Shown in pieces: positions 8,765 through 17,348 of a stretch of DNA of 64,000 nucleotides; position 1 is the first letter of the stretch, and each line of letters starts with the position of its first letter. The notes under the pieces were generated by a model, which worked only from the letters and a program-made list of their open reading frames with translations, was not told the origin of the DNA and searched no databases. The translations under genes and the position numbers were made by a program. Source of the stretch: Sneathiella chungangensis (lineage in GTDB: Bacteria; Pseudomonadota; Alphaproteobacteria; Sneathiellales; Sneathiellaceae). The stretch is taken from the NCBI RefSeq assembly GCF_009882935.1, contig NZ_WTVA01000002.1, forward strand, positions 62,001-126,000, written 5' to 3'.

Positions 8765-9410
8765 TCGCAATTCCCAAATACATAGCAGCGTTGCGAAATA
8801 TTATAGCCAAAAGCTCCGTGACCACGGGGCGACGGCGAAAGGCGTTGATTGGAAGGATCAGCAAGGACAGTATCTGCGATTTGCACAACTGGCAAAGCTG
8901 ATAACAGATTCTGGTATTTCCCAGAAGCCCGTTTCGATTGCCGATTTCGGATGTGGATATGGTGCGTTTCTCGGCTATATGCGGAGAAACTTCCCCGAGG
9001 GAACCCGATATGAATTTCTCGGAATTGACTTATCTGAAGACATGATCGAAGCATGCCGGACACAGTGGAGCGAGGATACTGACGCGCGTTTTCTCGTGGG
9101 GCATGAGCCTGACATCGAGACTGATTTCGCAATTGCCAGCGGCATCTTTAATGTCAGCCTTGAAACTACTGAAGATGAGTGGTTGGCGTATATACTTAAT
9201 ACGCTTCAAACAATGTCTCGGTTCGCGCGGAAGGGGTTTGCGTTCAACTGTCTGACGTCATACTCGGACGAGGATAAAAAGGCGAAACATCTCTACTACG
9301 CTGATCCTTGCTATTTCTTCGACTATTGCAAAAGGAATTTTTCGCGAAACGTTACGCTGCTTCACGATTACAATTTGTATGAATTTACGATTTTGGTGCG
9401 AAAATTATGA
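8757..9410 (+). CDS. Class I SAM-dependent methyltransferase
   Basis: This 217-residue methyltransferase has the SAM-binding motif I SIADFGCGYGAFLGYM near residue 60, the acidic end of strand 2 (LGIDLSEDMIEAC, about 90), and an IASGIFNVSLE motif at strand 4. The start at 8757 is chosen because it overlaps the end of the glycosyltransferase gene by 8 bases; a longer reading would lie inside that gene. Its target is unknown; in this cluster methylation of a sugar or its precursor is likely. It overlaps the next gene by 4 bases (ATGA). Confidence 0.85.
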   Translation: MIDRNSQIHSSVAKYYSQKLRDHGATAKGVDWKDQQGQYLRFAQLAKLITDSGISQKPVSIADFGCGYGAFLGYMRRNFPEGTRYEFLGIDLSEDMIEACRTQWSEDTDARFLVGHEPDIETDFAIASGIFNVSLETTEDEWLAYILNTLQTMSRFARKGFAFNCLTSYSDEDKKAKHLYYADPCYFFDYCKRNFSRNVTLLHDYNLYEFTILVRKL

Positions 9411-10072
9411 AGAAGAACCTGATCATTTTTGGAAACAGCGAGATCGCTGAGCTCGCGAAATTTTATTTTGATCGACACACTGATTATGCGGTTACTGGAT
9501 TTTGTGTAGATCCAGCCTTTTTACAGGAAGATGTTTTCTGCGGATTGCCGATTATATCATTTGAGGAAGTCCACAAGATTTACCCACCCGCAAATCACTC
9601 CTTTTTCGTCGCCTTGAGCTATACGAAACTCAATGAATTAAGGCGGGAGAAATTTGAAGCCGCCAAGGCCCTCGGTTATGAACTCGCAAGCTATGTAAGC
9701 CCTCATGCCATAATATTAAACGACGGCAGGATTGGCGAGAATTGCTTCATTCTGGAAGACAATACGGTGCAACCATTTGTGACTATCGGTGATAATGTCA
9801 CCTTGTGGAGCGGCAATCATATTGGCCATCATTCGACAATCAAAAGCCACAATTTTATCTCGTCGCATGTTGTGGTTTCCGGCGGCGTTACAATCGAGGA
9901 ACAATGCTTTCTGGGCGTAAATTCGACGCTGCGCGACGGTATTACGATTGGCGAGAAAAGCGTTATCGGTGCCGGCGCCGTCATTCTTGGAAATGTAGAT
10001 CCGCATGGCGTATATATCACCAACAAAACTGAGCGGTCGCGTCTTCCCAGCAGCAAACTTCGTGGGATATGA
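9407..10072 (+). CDS. PglD/NeuD-like sugar acyltransferase (left-handed beta-helix)
   Basis: This 221-residue protein has the two-part build of PglD/NeuD acetyltransferases. An N-terminal Rossmann-like part (IIFGNSEIAELAKFYF, then a TGFCVDPAF segment) binds the sugar nucleotide; the C-terminal part from about residue 105 has hexapeptide repeats (IGENCFILEDN, VTIGDNVTLWSGNHIGHHSTI, GVTIEEQCFLGVN) that bind acyl-CoA. The HIGHHSTIKSHNFISSH segment holds candidate catalytic His. It probably N-acylates an amino sugar, and the aminotransferase at 12319 could supply that amino group. Confidence 0.88.
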   Translation: MKKNLIIFGNSEIAELAKFYFDRHTDYAVTGFCVDPAFLQEDVFCGLPIISFEEVHKIYPPANHSFFVALSYTKLNELRREKFEAAKALGYELASYVSPHAIILNDGRIGENCFILEDNTVQPFVTIGDNVTLWSGNHIGHHSTIKSHNFISSHVVVSGGVTIEEQCFLGVNSTLRDGITIGEKSVIGAGAVILGNVDPHGVYITNKTERSRLPSSKLRGI

Positions 10073-10989
10073 ATATTCCTAAGCATAGCTGGGCCAAGAA
10101 AGGACGTATATTTTCGCCTTCCGGACGGCATCCCAAATTGGCCACCCATGCGGCCAATCCGCTTCCCCTGCTTTTGTCCGGCGATGTATACAGAATCTTT
10201 TTTAGCGGACGGGATGTGAATAACCGATCTTCCGTGGGTGCGTTTGATTTTGACTTGGCAACTGGCCGCATTGTTGAAGAACATCACGAGCCATTTTTCA
10301 GCGCTGGCCCCCCTGGCAGTTTTTTTGAAGATGGCGTGAGTATCGGGAATTGTTACACCGTCGGCGACAAAACCTACATGCTTTTCATGGGATGGCAAAA
10401 TCCAAAGGATGCCCACTGGCGCGGAGACATAGGGCGACTGGTCGTACATGAAGATCTCACATTATCGCTGGAGCGGGAAGCGGCTTTTATTTCTGGCGAT
10501 GAGTTTAATTCGATCAGCCTTTCCTATCCCTGGGTGCAGTCGAACGACTCTGGTGGTTACGAAATGTGGTATGGAACTACGGAGGCATGGGATGCAGGAA
10601 ATGGTGAAATGCTGCATGTCATTCGCCATGCTGGTTCCGCGGATGGGCATAATTGGGAGCGGACGAATAAGGCGGTTCCCTACCAGCTCGGCGCAGCTCA
10701 GGCCTTTTCCAGACCGACAATCTTGAGGCACAAGGATGGCTCCCAGGATATGTGGTTTTCTTACCGCGCGGGAGACGGCACAAGCTATAGAATTGGTCAT
10801 AGCCGGTTATCAGAAGATGGGTGGTCTATGCCTCCCGGGGACCCCGGAATAGACGTGTCCGGCGAAGGTTGGGACAATGAGATGATTGAATACCCCTACG
10901 TGTTTGAACATCGCGGCACGTGCTACATGCTGTATAATGGAAACGAATACGGAAAAACGGGAATTGGTCTGGCGGAATTGAAGAAATGA
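10069..10989 (+). CDS. Five-bladed beta-propeller glycosidase-like protein (GH43/GH32 superfamily)
   Basis: This 306-residue protein has repeated blade motifs such as YRIFFSGRD, YMLFMGWQN, YEMWYGTTE, QDMWFSYRAGD and CYMLYNGNEYG, the pattern of the GH43/GH32/GH68 five-bladed propeller superfamily. There is no signal peptide, so it acts in the cytoplasm, unlike most polysaccharide-cleaving members. Related proteins occur in surface-polysaccharide clusters without a known reaction. I therefore call the fold and not the activity. It overlaps the neighbours on both sides by 4 bases. Confidence 0.72.
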   Translation: MNIPKHSWAKKGRIFSPSGRHPKLATHAANPLPLLLSGDVYRIFFSGRDVNNRSSVGAFDFDLATGRIVEEHHEPFFSAGPPGSFFEDGVSIGNCYTVGDKTYMLFMGWQNPKDAHWRGDIGRLVVHEDLTLSLEREAAFISGDEFNSISLSYPWVQSNDSGGYEMWYGTTEAWDAGNGEMLHVIRHAGSADGHNWERTNKAVPYQLGAAQAFSRPTILRHKDGSQDMWFSYRAGDGTSYRIGHSRLSEDGWSMPPGDPGIDVSGEGWDNEMIEYPYVFEHRGTCYMLYNGNEYGKTGIGLAELKK

Positions 10990-11390
10990 TTGCCGAAATC
11001 AAGGTTTTTTGGAGTAAGGCGTGGCGTTTTATTGTTACGGGTGTCGTTTCCAACGTGTTGTTCTATTTGATTTATCTTCTTTTACTTTGGCTCTCGGTTC
11101 CCTATCAGATCGCGGTGACTATTTGCTACGTACTGGGGATGCTCTGGGGATACGCCATCAATAAGATTTGGTCCTGGCAAGATGAGAGCCCAATTTTGAG
11201 GTCTGCGACAGCTTACATACTAGCCTATGGGTTCATTTACTTCTGCCACCTTGGGTTTGTCACTTTTCTGGTGGAGATACAGCAGATTTCACCGCATTGG
11301 GGAGGGCTTGCTTCGGTCGTATTTTTGACTATTCCATTGTTCATGTTGCTGGATCGTTTTGTATATCGTTCACCGAAAGCCAGAAATTAA
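10986..11390 (+). CDS. GtrA family membrane protein
   Basis: This 134-residue protein with four hydrophobic segments matches the GtrA family. Family features are the N-terminal FIVTGVVSNVLFYLIYLLLLW, the charged GYAINKIWSWQ segment between helices 2 and 3 (usually FxxxrxwvF-like), and a short C-terminal RFVYR tail. GtrA proteins are thought to flip lipid-linked monosaccharides across the inner membrane. Together with the GT2 protein at 7838, this suggests sugar transfer on the periplasmic side. Confidence 0.85.
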   Translation: MIAEIKVFWSKAWRFIVTGVVSNVLFYLIYLLLLWLSVPYQIAVTICYVLGMLWGYAINKIWSWQDESPILRSATAYILAYGFIYFCHLGFVTFLVEIQQISPHWGGLASVVFLTIPLFMLLDRFVYRSPKARN

Positions 11391-11391
11391 T

Positions 11392-12210
11392 ATGCGTGAA
11401 CCGAATTCTCCCAATTTGTTCGCGGATGATAAACAGGCCGCTCGCTTGCAGGCGGAGGCGGACTTCGGTTTTCGTGAAGTAGCGCCGCATGTGAATAGAA
11501 TTCCTAGTGGTGCGTCGATCATGGAGGTCGGTTGCGGTACGGGGCTGCTATTAACAAGAATGGCGGAAAAATTCGGTGAATATTCCTTTACGGGTGTCGA
11601 ACCGATCGGTCCCGGCTTCTCGCAATTTTCGGAAACTTTGAGCGCTTTCGAGCGGAAGTATGAAAACATCAGATTCATCCGCGAGCGCATTGAGGATGTG
11701 AGAGAGGATCAGCAATTCGATCTGATATATTCGGTGAACGTTTTTGAGCACCTGAATGATTGGCGCAAGGCCATCGACAAATGTTGTACCATGCTGAAGC
11801 CCGGTGGGCGGCTCGTCGTTCTCTGTCCGAATTACTGTGTTCCTTATGAATCGCATTTCACGCTTCCTATTATCATCAACAAACCGCTGACTTACAGGTT
11901 ATTCGAGAAATCGATAATCCGGACGGAAGAAAAATTGGATGCCAGCGGGCTTTGGCAGTCCTTGAATTTTATCAAGGCGCCGCAAATTCGACGTCATTGC
12001 GAATTAAAAGGATACCGTTTTCATTTTGATAAGGCGATCATGAAACGCATGCTGGACCGCTTGGATGAAGATCCGGAATTCAGGGAGCGGCAAAGTGCTC
12101 TCGCTAAAATTGCCATTCTTGCCAACAGGCTTGGGGCTGGCAATTTATTGCGTGTCCTGCCGGCTCGCTTCAGTGCCTATATGAAAGTGATTATTGAAGC
12201 CGCCGAATGA
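11392..12210 (+). CDS. Class I SAM-dependent methyltransferase
   Basis: This 272-residue methyltransferase has motif I ASIMEVGCGTGLLLTRM (about residue 40), FTGVEPIGPGF (strand 2), and the loop DLIYSVNVFEHLNDW with LKPGGRLVVLCPNY (about 110-145), as in the methyltransferase 11/23 group that often modifies sugars or quinones. The ATG at 11392 lies one base after the GtrA stop codon; earlier in-frame ATG codons would lie within gtrA. It is a different subfamily from the methyltransferase at 8757, so two methyl transfers are expected in this cluster. Confidence 0.85.
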   Translation: MREPNSPNLFADDKQAARLQAEADFGFREVAPHVNRIPSGASIMEVGCGTGLLLTRMAEKFGEYSFTGVEPIGPGFSQFSETLSAFERKYENIRFIRERIEDVREDQQFDLIYSVNVFEHLNDWRKAIDKCCTMLKPGGRLVVLCPNYCVPYESHFTLPIIINKPLTYRLFEKSIIRTEEKLDASGLWQSLNFIKAPQIRRHCELKGYRFHFDKAIMKRMLDRLDEDPEFRERQSALAKIAILANRLGAGNLLRVLPARFSAYMKVIIEAAE

Positions 12211-12318
12211 AAATGTGGATGACATTCGATGTTACTTCGATAATGGAAAGTAGAGAATTGAAATGTGCCAACCGTTGGTGAGTAGTGATCACTATGTCGA
12301 TTGAAAGGTAAACGTTAG

Positions 12319-13479
12319 ATGCCGGACAACATTTTTTTGAACAAAGTGTTCATAACTGGTCGGGAGGCCACCTATGTCGCGCAGGCAATAGCGGATTCGC
12401 AGAAGGGCGGTATGCTGTCAGGCGATGGCTCGTTTACACACCGGGTTAGTGAGTTTCTCGAGAAAACTTTCGACACGCATCAGGTTCTCTTGACACATTC
12501 CTGTACTGCGGCGCTGGAAATGGCGGCAATCCTGGCCGACATTCAACCAGGCGACGAAGTGATTATGCCGTCATATACATTTGTATCCAGCGCAAATGCG
12601 TTTGTGCTTCGTGGCGGCGTTCCCGTTTTCGTGGATGTCAAAGCGGATACTATGAACATTGACGAGAACCTAATCGAAGCGGCAATCACCGAAAAGACGA
12701 AGGCCATTGTCCCTATCCATTATGCCGGCGCGGCCTGCGAAATGGACCGGATCATGCAGATCGCGGAAAAATATGACCTGATGGTTATTGAAGATGCTGC
12801 GCAAGCCATTTTCGGCAATTACAAGGGGCGTCCATTGGGCACGATTGGTCATCTCGGATGCTTTAGTTTTCATGAAACGAAAAATATTATCTGCGGCGAA
12901 GGCGGCGCATTGCTAGTAAACCGGCCGAATTTGGAGGCACGGGCCGAAATCGTCCGGGAAAAAGGAACCGACAGGACCGCATTTTTGAGCGGACGATCTG
13001 ACAAATACACCTGGCGTGATATCGGTTCGAGTTACCTGCCATCGGATATGTTGGCGGCGTTCTTGTTGGCACAGCTTGAGCATGGGGAAGAGATAACGCG
13101 GCGACGCCAGAAGGCGTGGGAAATATATGATGAATGCCTGCGTAGTTCAGGCCTACTTGAACTGCCACAATACCCCCATGACAGCCGTCCCAACGGTCAT
13201 ATGTATTTTGGCCTGCTTCGTAACGCTAAGGACCGACCGGCGTTTATTGAAGAAATGCGAAATGAGGGCATACAGGTCTTGAGCCATTATGTCCCTCTGC
13301 ACTCTTCTCCCGCGGGCCAGAAATTTTGCCGGGTATCCGGTTCCTTGGAAAATACGATAAGCGGTGCGTCAAGACTTGTCAGGTTTCCGATGTATTGCGG
13401 CATAGAAGACAAGGCCGAAATGATCGCGGGCCTTGCTATGGACAAGCTTAGAAAACTGAATTCCGTGATAGAGGCATAA
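12319..13479 (+). CDS. wecE: WecE-type dTDP-4-amino-4,6-dideoxygalactose transaminase
   Basis: This 386-residue PLP enzyme of the DegT/DnrJ/EryC1/StrS family aminates the 4-keto group of a dTDP-4-keto-6-deoxyhexose. It follows E. coli WecE (RffA) closely along its length: SCTAALEMAAILADIQPGDE, DVKADTMNIDENLIEAAIT, HYAGAACEMDRIM, and GCFSFHETKNI with the PLP-binding Lys at about 188; then KYTWRDIGSSYLPSD. The product in E. coli is a precursor of enterobacterial common antigen. Here it closes the glycan cluster after a 108-base gap. No dTDP-glucose synthase or dehydratase genes are in the window, so its substrate must come from elsewhere. Confidence 0.92.
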   Translation: MPDNIFLNKVFITGREATYVAQAIADSQKGGMLSGDGSFTHRVSEFLEKTFDTHQVLLTHSCTAALEMAAILADIQPGDEVIMPSYTFVSSANAFVLRGGVPVFVDVKADTMNIDENLIEAAITEKTKAIVPIHYAGAACEMDRIMQIAEKYDLMVIEDAAQAIFGNYKGRPLGTIGHLGCFSFHETKNIICGEGGALLVNRPNLEARAEIVREKGTDRTAFLSGRSDKYTWRDIGSSYLPSDMLAAFLLAQLEHGEEITRRRQKAWEIYDECLRSSGLLELPQYPHDSRPNGHMYFGLLRNAKDRPAFIEEMRNEGIQVLSHYVPLHSSPAGQKFCRVSGSLENTISGASRLVRFPMYCGIEDKAEMIAGLAMDKLRKLNSVIEA

Positions 13480-13573
13480 CTATATCGGCCAAGTTTAATG
13501 TGTGAATGGTGAGGTGCCGTCCTCAAGGCTGGGACAGCGCTTTATCTATATTTCTCCAACCATGCCGTTATTT

Positions 13574-13612
13574 GAGCATCACCGCCGCGCGCAGGGGAGG
13601 GCGGCGATGCTC
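13574..13612. terminator. Hairpin between convergent genes
   Basis: A 13-bp stem with one mismatch (GAGCATCACCGCC against GGCGGCGATGCTC) and a 13-base loop lies between the convergent wecE-like gene and the second dctM gene. There is no strong U-tract on either side. Position suggests a shared, two-way terminator. Confidence 0.4.
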
Positions 13613-13676
13613 ATGGGTCAAATCCGCTTTTGAGCCAATTTTTCCGCCAATAGTTCGGTTGCGATCTGATCCGAGG

Positions 13677-15005
13677 TTACTGGAACAGGTAATTCGGTAG
13701 CCACAACGCGATGACCGGGAAAAACACGATGATCAGGAGACCGGACAACTCTACCAGAGTATAGGGCCCTACCGACCAGTATATGTCCTTCATCGTGACA
13801 TCCGGCGGTGCGACAGAACGGAGGTAGAACAAATTGAACCCGAATGGGGGCGTCATGTAGCTGATCTCCATCATGATCACGAAAAGAATGCCGAACCAGA
13901 CCGGGTCAAAGCCATGACTTGCAACGAGCGGCAGGAACACCGGCAGCGTAATCAGCATAATGCCGACAGGATCCAGCACCATGCCCAGCAGGAACAGGAC
14001 GAACATCATGAATGCAAGGGCGCCCCATTTCCCACCCGGTATCTGTGCGGTCAGGTGCGTGATGAATTCCTCCGCCCCCATCGCGGTATATGCCATCGAA
14101 TAGGCATGCGCGGCGAAGACGATCCAGGTGATAATTGTGGTCAGGCGGAAAGTCCGCAAGGAGGATTCTGATATTACCCTCCAGGTCAGCTTACGGTTAA
14201 TGACACTGGCGACCAACGCGCCGAAGACGCCGACAGCGGCCGCTTCCGTTACGGTCGCAAAGCCCCCGAATATGGCACCCAAGACAATGAAGATGATGAA
14301 AATCGGCAAAAAGACGGAACGCAATGCGGCGATTTTCTCACCCCAATCCGCTCGCTCTTCCTTCGGCAGGGAGGGGCCCAGATGGGGCTGAAACCAGCAA
14401 CGCACACCGATATAGATGGAGACCAGGGCGAAAAGCAGTAGGCCCGGAAAAACCCCAGCAGCGAAAAGCTTGCCCACCGACACTTCGGTAATAAGCGCGT
14501 AGAGGACCATCAGGATTGACGGAGGGATCAGGATGCCCCAGCCGCCGCCGGCATTGATGGCGCCCAATGCGAGGCGCTTGTCGTAGCCGCGGTTCAGCAT
14601 TTGCGGCAGAGCGATTGTGCCCATGGTGACAACGGCGGCACCGGAAATTCCCGACATGGCCGCGAAAATCGTACAGATACCGACAGTGCCTATTGCGAGA
14701 CCACCTCTCACGCCGCCCCACCATAAATGCATCATGCGGTAGAGATCATGGGCGACGCCGCTTCTTTCCAGAAGCATCGCCATAAAGACATAGAGAGGGA
14801 TGGCGATGAGCGAGGATGTTTCCATCAGATCCCACATCTTTGATGCTATCAGATAGAAAGCAATCGGACCTTGCTCGAAATACAGAAAGATGATCGACAG
14901 GCCGCCGAGGACAAAGGACAGCGGCACTCCGAGCATAATGAAAAGAAACAGGAGGCCGAAGAAAAGGAGGGTCAGAACCTCAATGCTAAGAAGATCATAC
15001 ATCAA
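13677..15005 (-). CDS. dctM: TRAP transporter large permease DctM (second system)
   Basis: This 442-residue multi-spanning permease has the same length as the first DctM in the window but a clearly different sequence. Family marks are GGWGILIPPSILMVLYALI, the AFGGFATVTEAAAVGVFGAL region (here IFGGFATVTEAAAVG) and the C-terminal TPPFGFNLFYLRSV motif. It moves the solute with Na+ or H+. It overlaps the end of dctQ by 4 bases (ATGA). It is the last gene of the minus-strand order dctP-dctQ-dctM. Confidence 0.93.
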   Translation of the reverse strand: MMYDLLSIEVLTLLFFGLLFLFIMLGVPLSFVLGGLSIIFLYFEQGPIAFYLIASKMWDLMETSSLIAIPLYVFMAMLLERSGVAHDLYRMMHLWWGGVRGGLAIGTVGICTIFAAMSGISGAAVVTMGTIALPQMLNRGYDKRLALGAINAGGGWGILIPPSILMVLYALITEVSVGKLFAAGVFPGLLLFALVSIYIGVRCWFQPHLGPSLPKEERADWGEKIAALRSVFLPIFIIFIVLGAIFGGFATVTEAAAVGVFGALVASVINRKLTWRVISESSLRTFRLTTIITWIVFAAHAYSMAYTAMGAEEFITHLTAQIPGGKWGALAFMMFVLFLLGMVLDPVGIMLITLPVFLPLVASHGFDPVWFGILFVIMMEISYMTPPFGFNLFYLRSVAPPDVTMKDIYWSVGPYTLVELSGLLIIVFFPVIALWLPNYLFQ

Positions 15006-15568
15006 ACAGTTTCCTTCTCGTCATGCTCATCATCGCGCAACGGACCAAAGGCGGTTTCGTCGACTTCGTAGCCAAGGACGATCATAATGTCGGCAATCAG
15101 CTTCACAATTCCCTGCAGCAGCAGCAGGAACGCAGCCACGAAGATCATCGACTTGGAGGGCCAGATCGCGGGTCGCCAGGTCGTTTCATAACTGACCTCA
15201 AGGCGTGAAATACTGTCGTAGGCCATGGAATAGGCCTCTTTCAATAAAACACCGAGAAACAGGAAAAACAGGAATGAAGTTGCGATGTCCGTTATTGCCT
15301 TCTGCCTCGGCGTGAAGTTGCCGTAAAACAGGTCGACATTGACATGGTCCCGCCGCGCCAGCAGGTAACCACCGCCAATAATCGCGTAGACACCGAAAAC
15401 AATCTTTGACGCCAAAGCCGACCATGAAATCGGGCTCTGGGTCACGTAACGCATGATGACATCACTAAGCAACAGCAGGAAAAGGATGAGGACGGCATAA
15501 CAGGCAATCCGGCCGATCCAGGCGTTGGTCATCGTAACTGCACGCGCAAATACGGTTAAGGCACCCAT
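15002..15568 (-). CDS. dctQ: TRAP transporter small permease DctQ (second system)
   Basis: This 188-residue protein has four membrane segments and an acidic cytoplasmic tail (DDEHDEKE). The ETTWRPAIWPSKSMIFVAAFLLLLQGI segment is the conserved DctQ motif before helix 4. It lies 177 bases after the dctP stop codon, a gap that holds a small hairpin, and overlaps dctM by 4 bases. Confidence 0.92.
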   Translation of the reverse strand: MGALTVFARAVTMTNAWIGRIACYAVLILFLLLLSDVIMRYVTQSPISWSALASKIVFGVYAIIGGGYLLARRDHVNVDLFYGNFTPRQKAITDIATSFLFFLFLGVLLKEAYSMAYDSISRLEVSYETTWRPAIWPSKSMIFVAAFLLLLQGIVKLIADIMIVLGYEVDETAFGPLRDDEHDEKETV

Positions 15569-15650
15569 GGGATTTTCTCCAGTTCATTTTTTATCAGGCG
15601 CATTTCCCGGCGCCGGTTACGGCACGACCTAATAAAGGGTCGAGTTCGCT

Positions 15651-15667
15651 GGTTCCCCACCGGAACC
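15651..15667 (-). other. Small stem-loop between dctP and dctQ
   Basis: GGTTCC and GGAACC form a 6-bp stem with a 5-base loop within the 177-base gap after the dctP stop. Its position matches hairpins after binding-protein genes elsewhere in this window. It could limit read-through into the permease genes. Confidence 0.35.
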
Positions 15668-15745
15668 CCTCGCAATTACTTGCGAAGGATTCTGTGGAGA
15701 CATCAGGTCAGCGAATGCCGAAATGTTTGGCAGAATAAACGGGCC

Positions 15746-16786
15746 TTAGACGTAGCCCATTTCTTTCAGGAAGCTGGTAAGCAATTCGCTTGCTTTCGTC
15801 GCATTCCCACCCTTGGCGCTTTCCTCGGCCAGAATCGCTGCGGATGCTTCAACAAACTTTTTCTGAACATCCTCAGGGAACTGGGCAACCTTGATATTCT
15901 GTTCACCAAGGCCCTTCGAGAGCGCGAGTTTCTCTTTATACTGATACTCGGTTGTGCGCTTCCAGAACCGCATGTCGAGCAGTGTCATGAATTCCTTGCG
16001 CAGATCCGGCGGCAGATCATCAATTGCCTGCTGGTTCATGATCAACGTATCAACGGCCAAGCCGAGAGTCGGCTTCATATGGAACTTCGCTACTTCCCAA
16101 AGGCTCATCGACAGGGCGCCCTGAGCGGCACCCCAATGGGCTCCGTCAACAACGCCACTGGCAAGGCTGGAATATAGTTCCGGACCGGCAACATACTGCG
16201 TTGAGGCGCCGGCCGCTTCCAGGAATTTCTGGTAACTTCCGGAGGAGCGCAGCTTCAGCGTGGAGAAATCGTCAATCGAATTGATCGGTTTGGAGACGAC
16301 CAGTTCCGTCGGATAGACCTTTTCCGCGCGGCTGACGACGCCATGCACCGCCAGGTCTTCGTTGAACAGATCTTCAAAGCCCATGTTTTTCAGGAAATGC
16401 GCAAATTCCCAAGGCTCACGAAATGTTCCCGGAACACCGAGGGCAATGCCCGCTGTCGGCGCTTCGCCGAGGATATACCCCGGAGAGATCGTGCCCATTT
16501 CCACAACGCCCTTGCGGACAATGTTGAAGATTTCGCCGCCTTTTGCGAACTCCCCCGCGCCGAAGAGCTGCAGTTCAAACTGCCCGTCCGTATTCTGCTT
16601 CAGTTCTTCCGCGATCAGCGCGAGGCTGTCACCGAAGGACGCAGATGCCTTCGGCCAGTGCGATTGCACTTTCCAGGTTACCTTGGCCGCCGCCGCTGCC
16701 TTGCCGATAAATGCCGGAGCCGCAAACACGGCTGCGCCGCCGGCCAACGCTCCACGCCGGGTGATGAGATTTTTCTGTTCTTTCAT
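15746..16786 (-). CDS. dctP: TRAP transporter substrate-binding protein DctP (second system)
   Basis: This 346-residue periplasmic receptor starts with MKEQKNLITRRGALAGGAAVFAAPAF, a twin-arginine-like signal with an AXA-rich cleavage zone (KAAAAAKV). The mature part has KVQSHWPKASASFGDSLALIAEEL and, near residue 185, LKLRSSGSYQKFLEAAG, whose Arg is the conserved carboxylate-binding residue of DctP proteins. The sequence is of the type annotated for mannitol/chloroaromatic and 2-oxo acid receptors. First gene of the dctP-dctQ-dctM order. The ligand is unknown; the divergent thiolase suggests an organic acid destined for CoA metabolism. Confidence 0.92.
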   Translation of the reverse strand: MKEQKNLITRRGALAGGAAVFAAPAFIGKAAAAAKVTWKVQSHWPKASASFGDSLALIAEELKQNTDGQFELQLFGAGEFAKGGEIFNIVRKGVVEMGTISPGYILGEAPTAGIALGVPGTFREPWEFAHFLKNMGFEDLFNEDLAVHGVVSRAEKVYPTELVVSKPINSIDDFSTLKLRSSGSYQKFLEAAGASTQYVAGPELYSSLASGVVDGAHWGAAQGALSMSLWEVAKFHMKPTLGLAVDTLIMNQQAIDDLPPDLRKEFMTLLDMRFWKRTTEYQYKEKLALSKGLGEQNIKVAQFPEDVQKKFVEASAAILAEESAKGGNATKASELLTSFLKEMGYV

Positions 16787-17348
16787 GATGTTCCTCCCTT
16801 GTGCGATTGAACTGTCCTATTATTACAGTCGTACTTATGTTTATTTACCGCATCGATTTTTCGTTGGGAATGAGCGCCGGTGCATGAGGCTTATGAATGG
16901 TTGGTTGCAAGTGCAATCCGTTGTTTTCTTTTGTGCCCAACCCGGTACATTCCAATTCGATGGTATATGAAAGGTATAGGCTTGACAAGCCTGTGAGCAC
17001 GGTGAATCCGTTGGCGAGATTTGGTCTGCTTAAGTGATTGAAAAATCGATAATTCGAAAGCCGTTAGTGATTGGCGAACACGTCTGGCGTGCCGCAGGAA
17101 GCTTCTGGCTTTTCGGGATCAGGGAAAAGAAGGAACTCAATAACCTGAAATTGGATTCTTCATCAGTTTAATCGCACGAATGGCCTGCGGGCGGTCTTCT
17201 TTTAAAATCAGGATAACGGATTTGGCGCAAGATAATTTGTTATCGGAATTCGCCATTACAGCTTGCTTTCGAAAAACATTGAAGGTAACGGAGTGGGCTA
17301 ATCATCGTTTGAAAAAAAATATCGCTCAGTAAAACAAGGGTAATAACA
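16787..17348. promoter_or_regulatory. Divergent control region between TRAP operon and thiolase (562 bases)
   Basis: No gene is seen here. The region must hold the promoters of the dctP operon (minus) and of the thiolase (plus). At 16979-16991 there is a perfect 13-base palindrome, GGCTTGACAAGCC, that contains a TTGACA hexamer and could be an operator. A weak AAGGG ribosome-binding site sits just ahead of the thiolase ATG. Confidence 0.4.
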
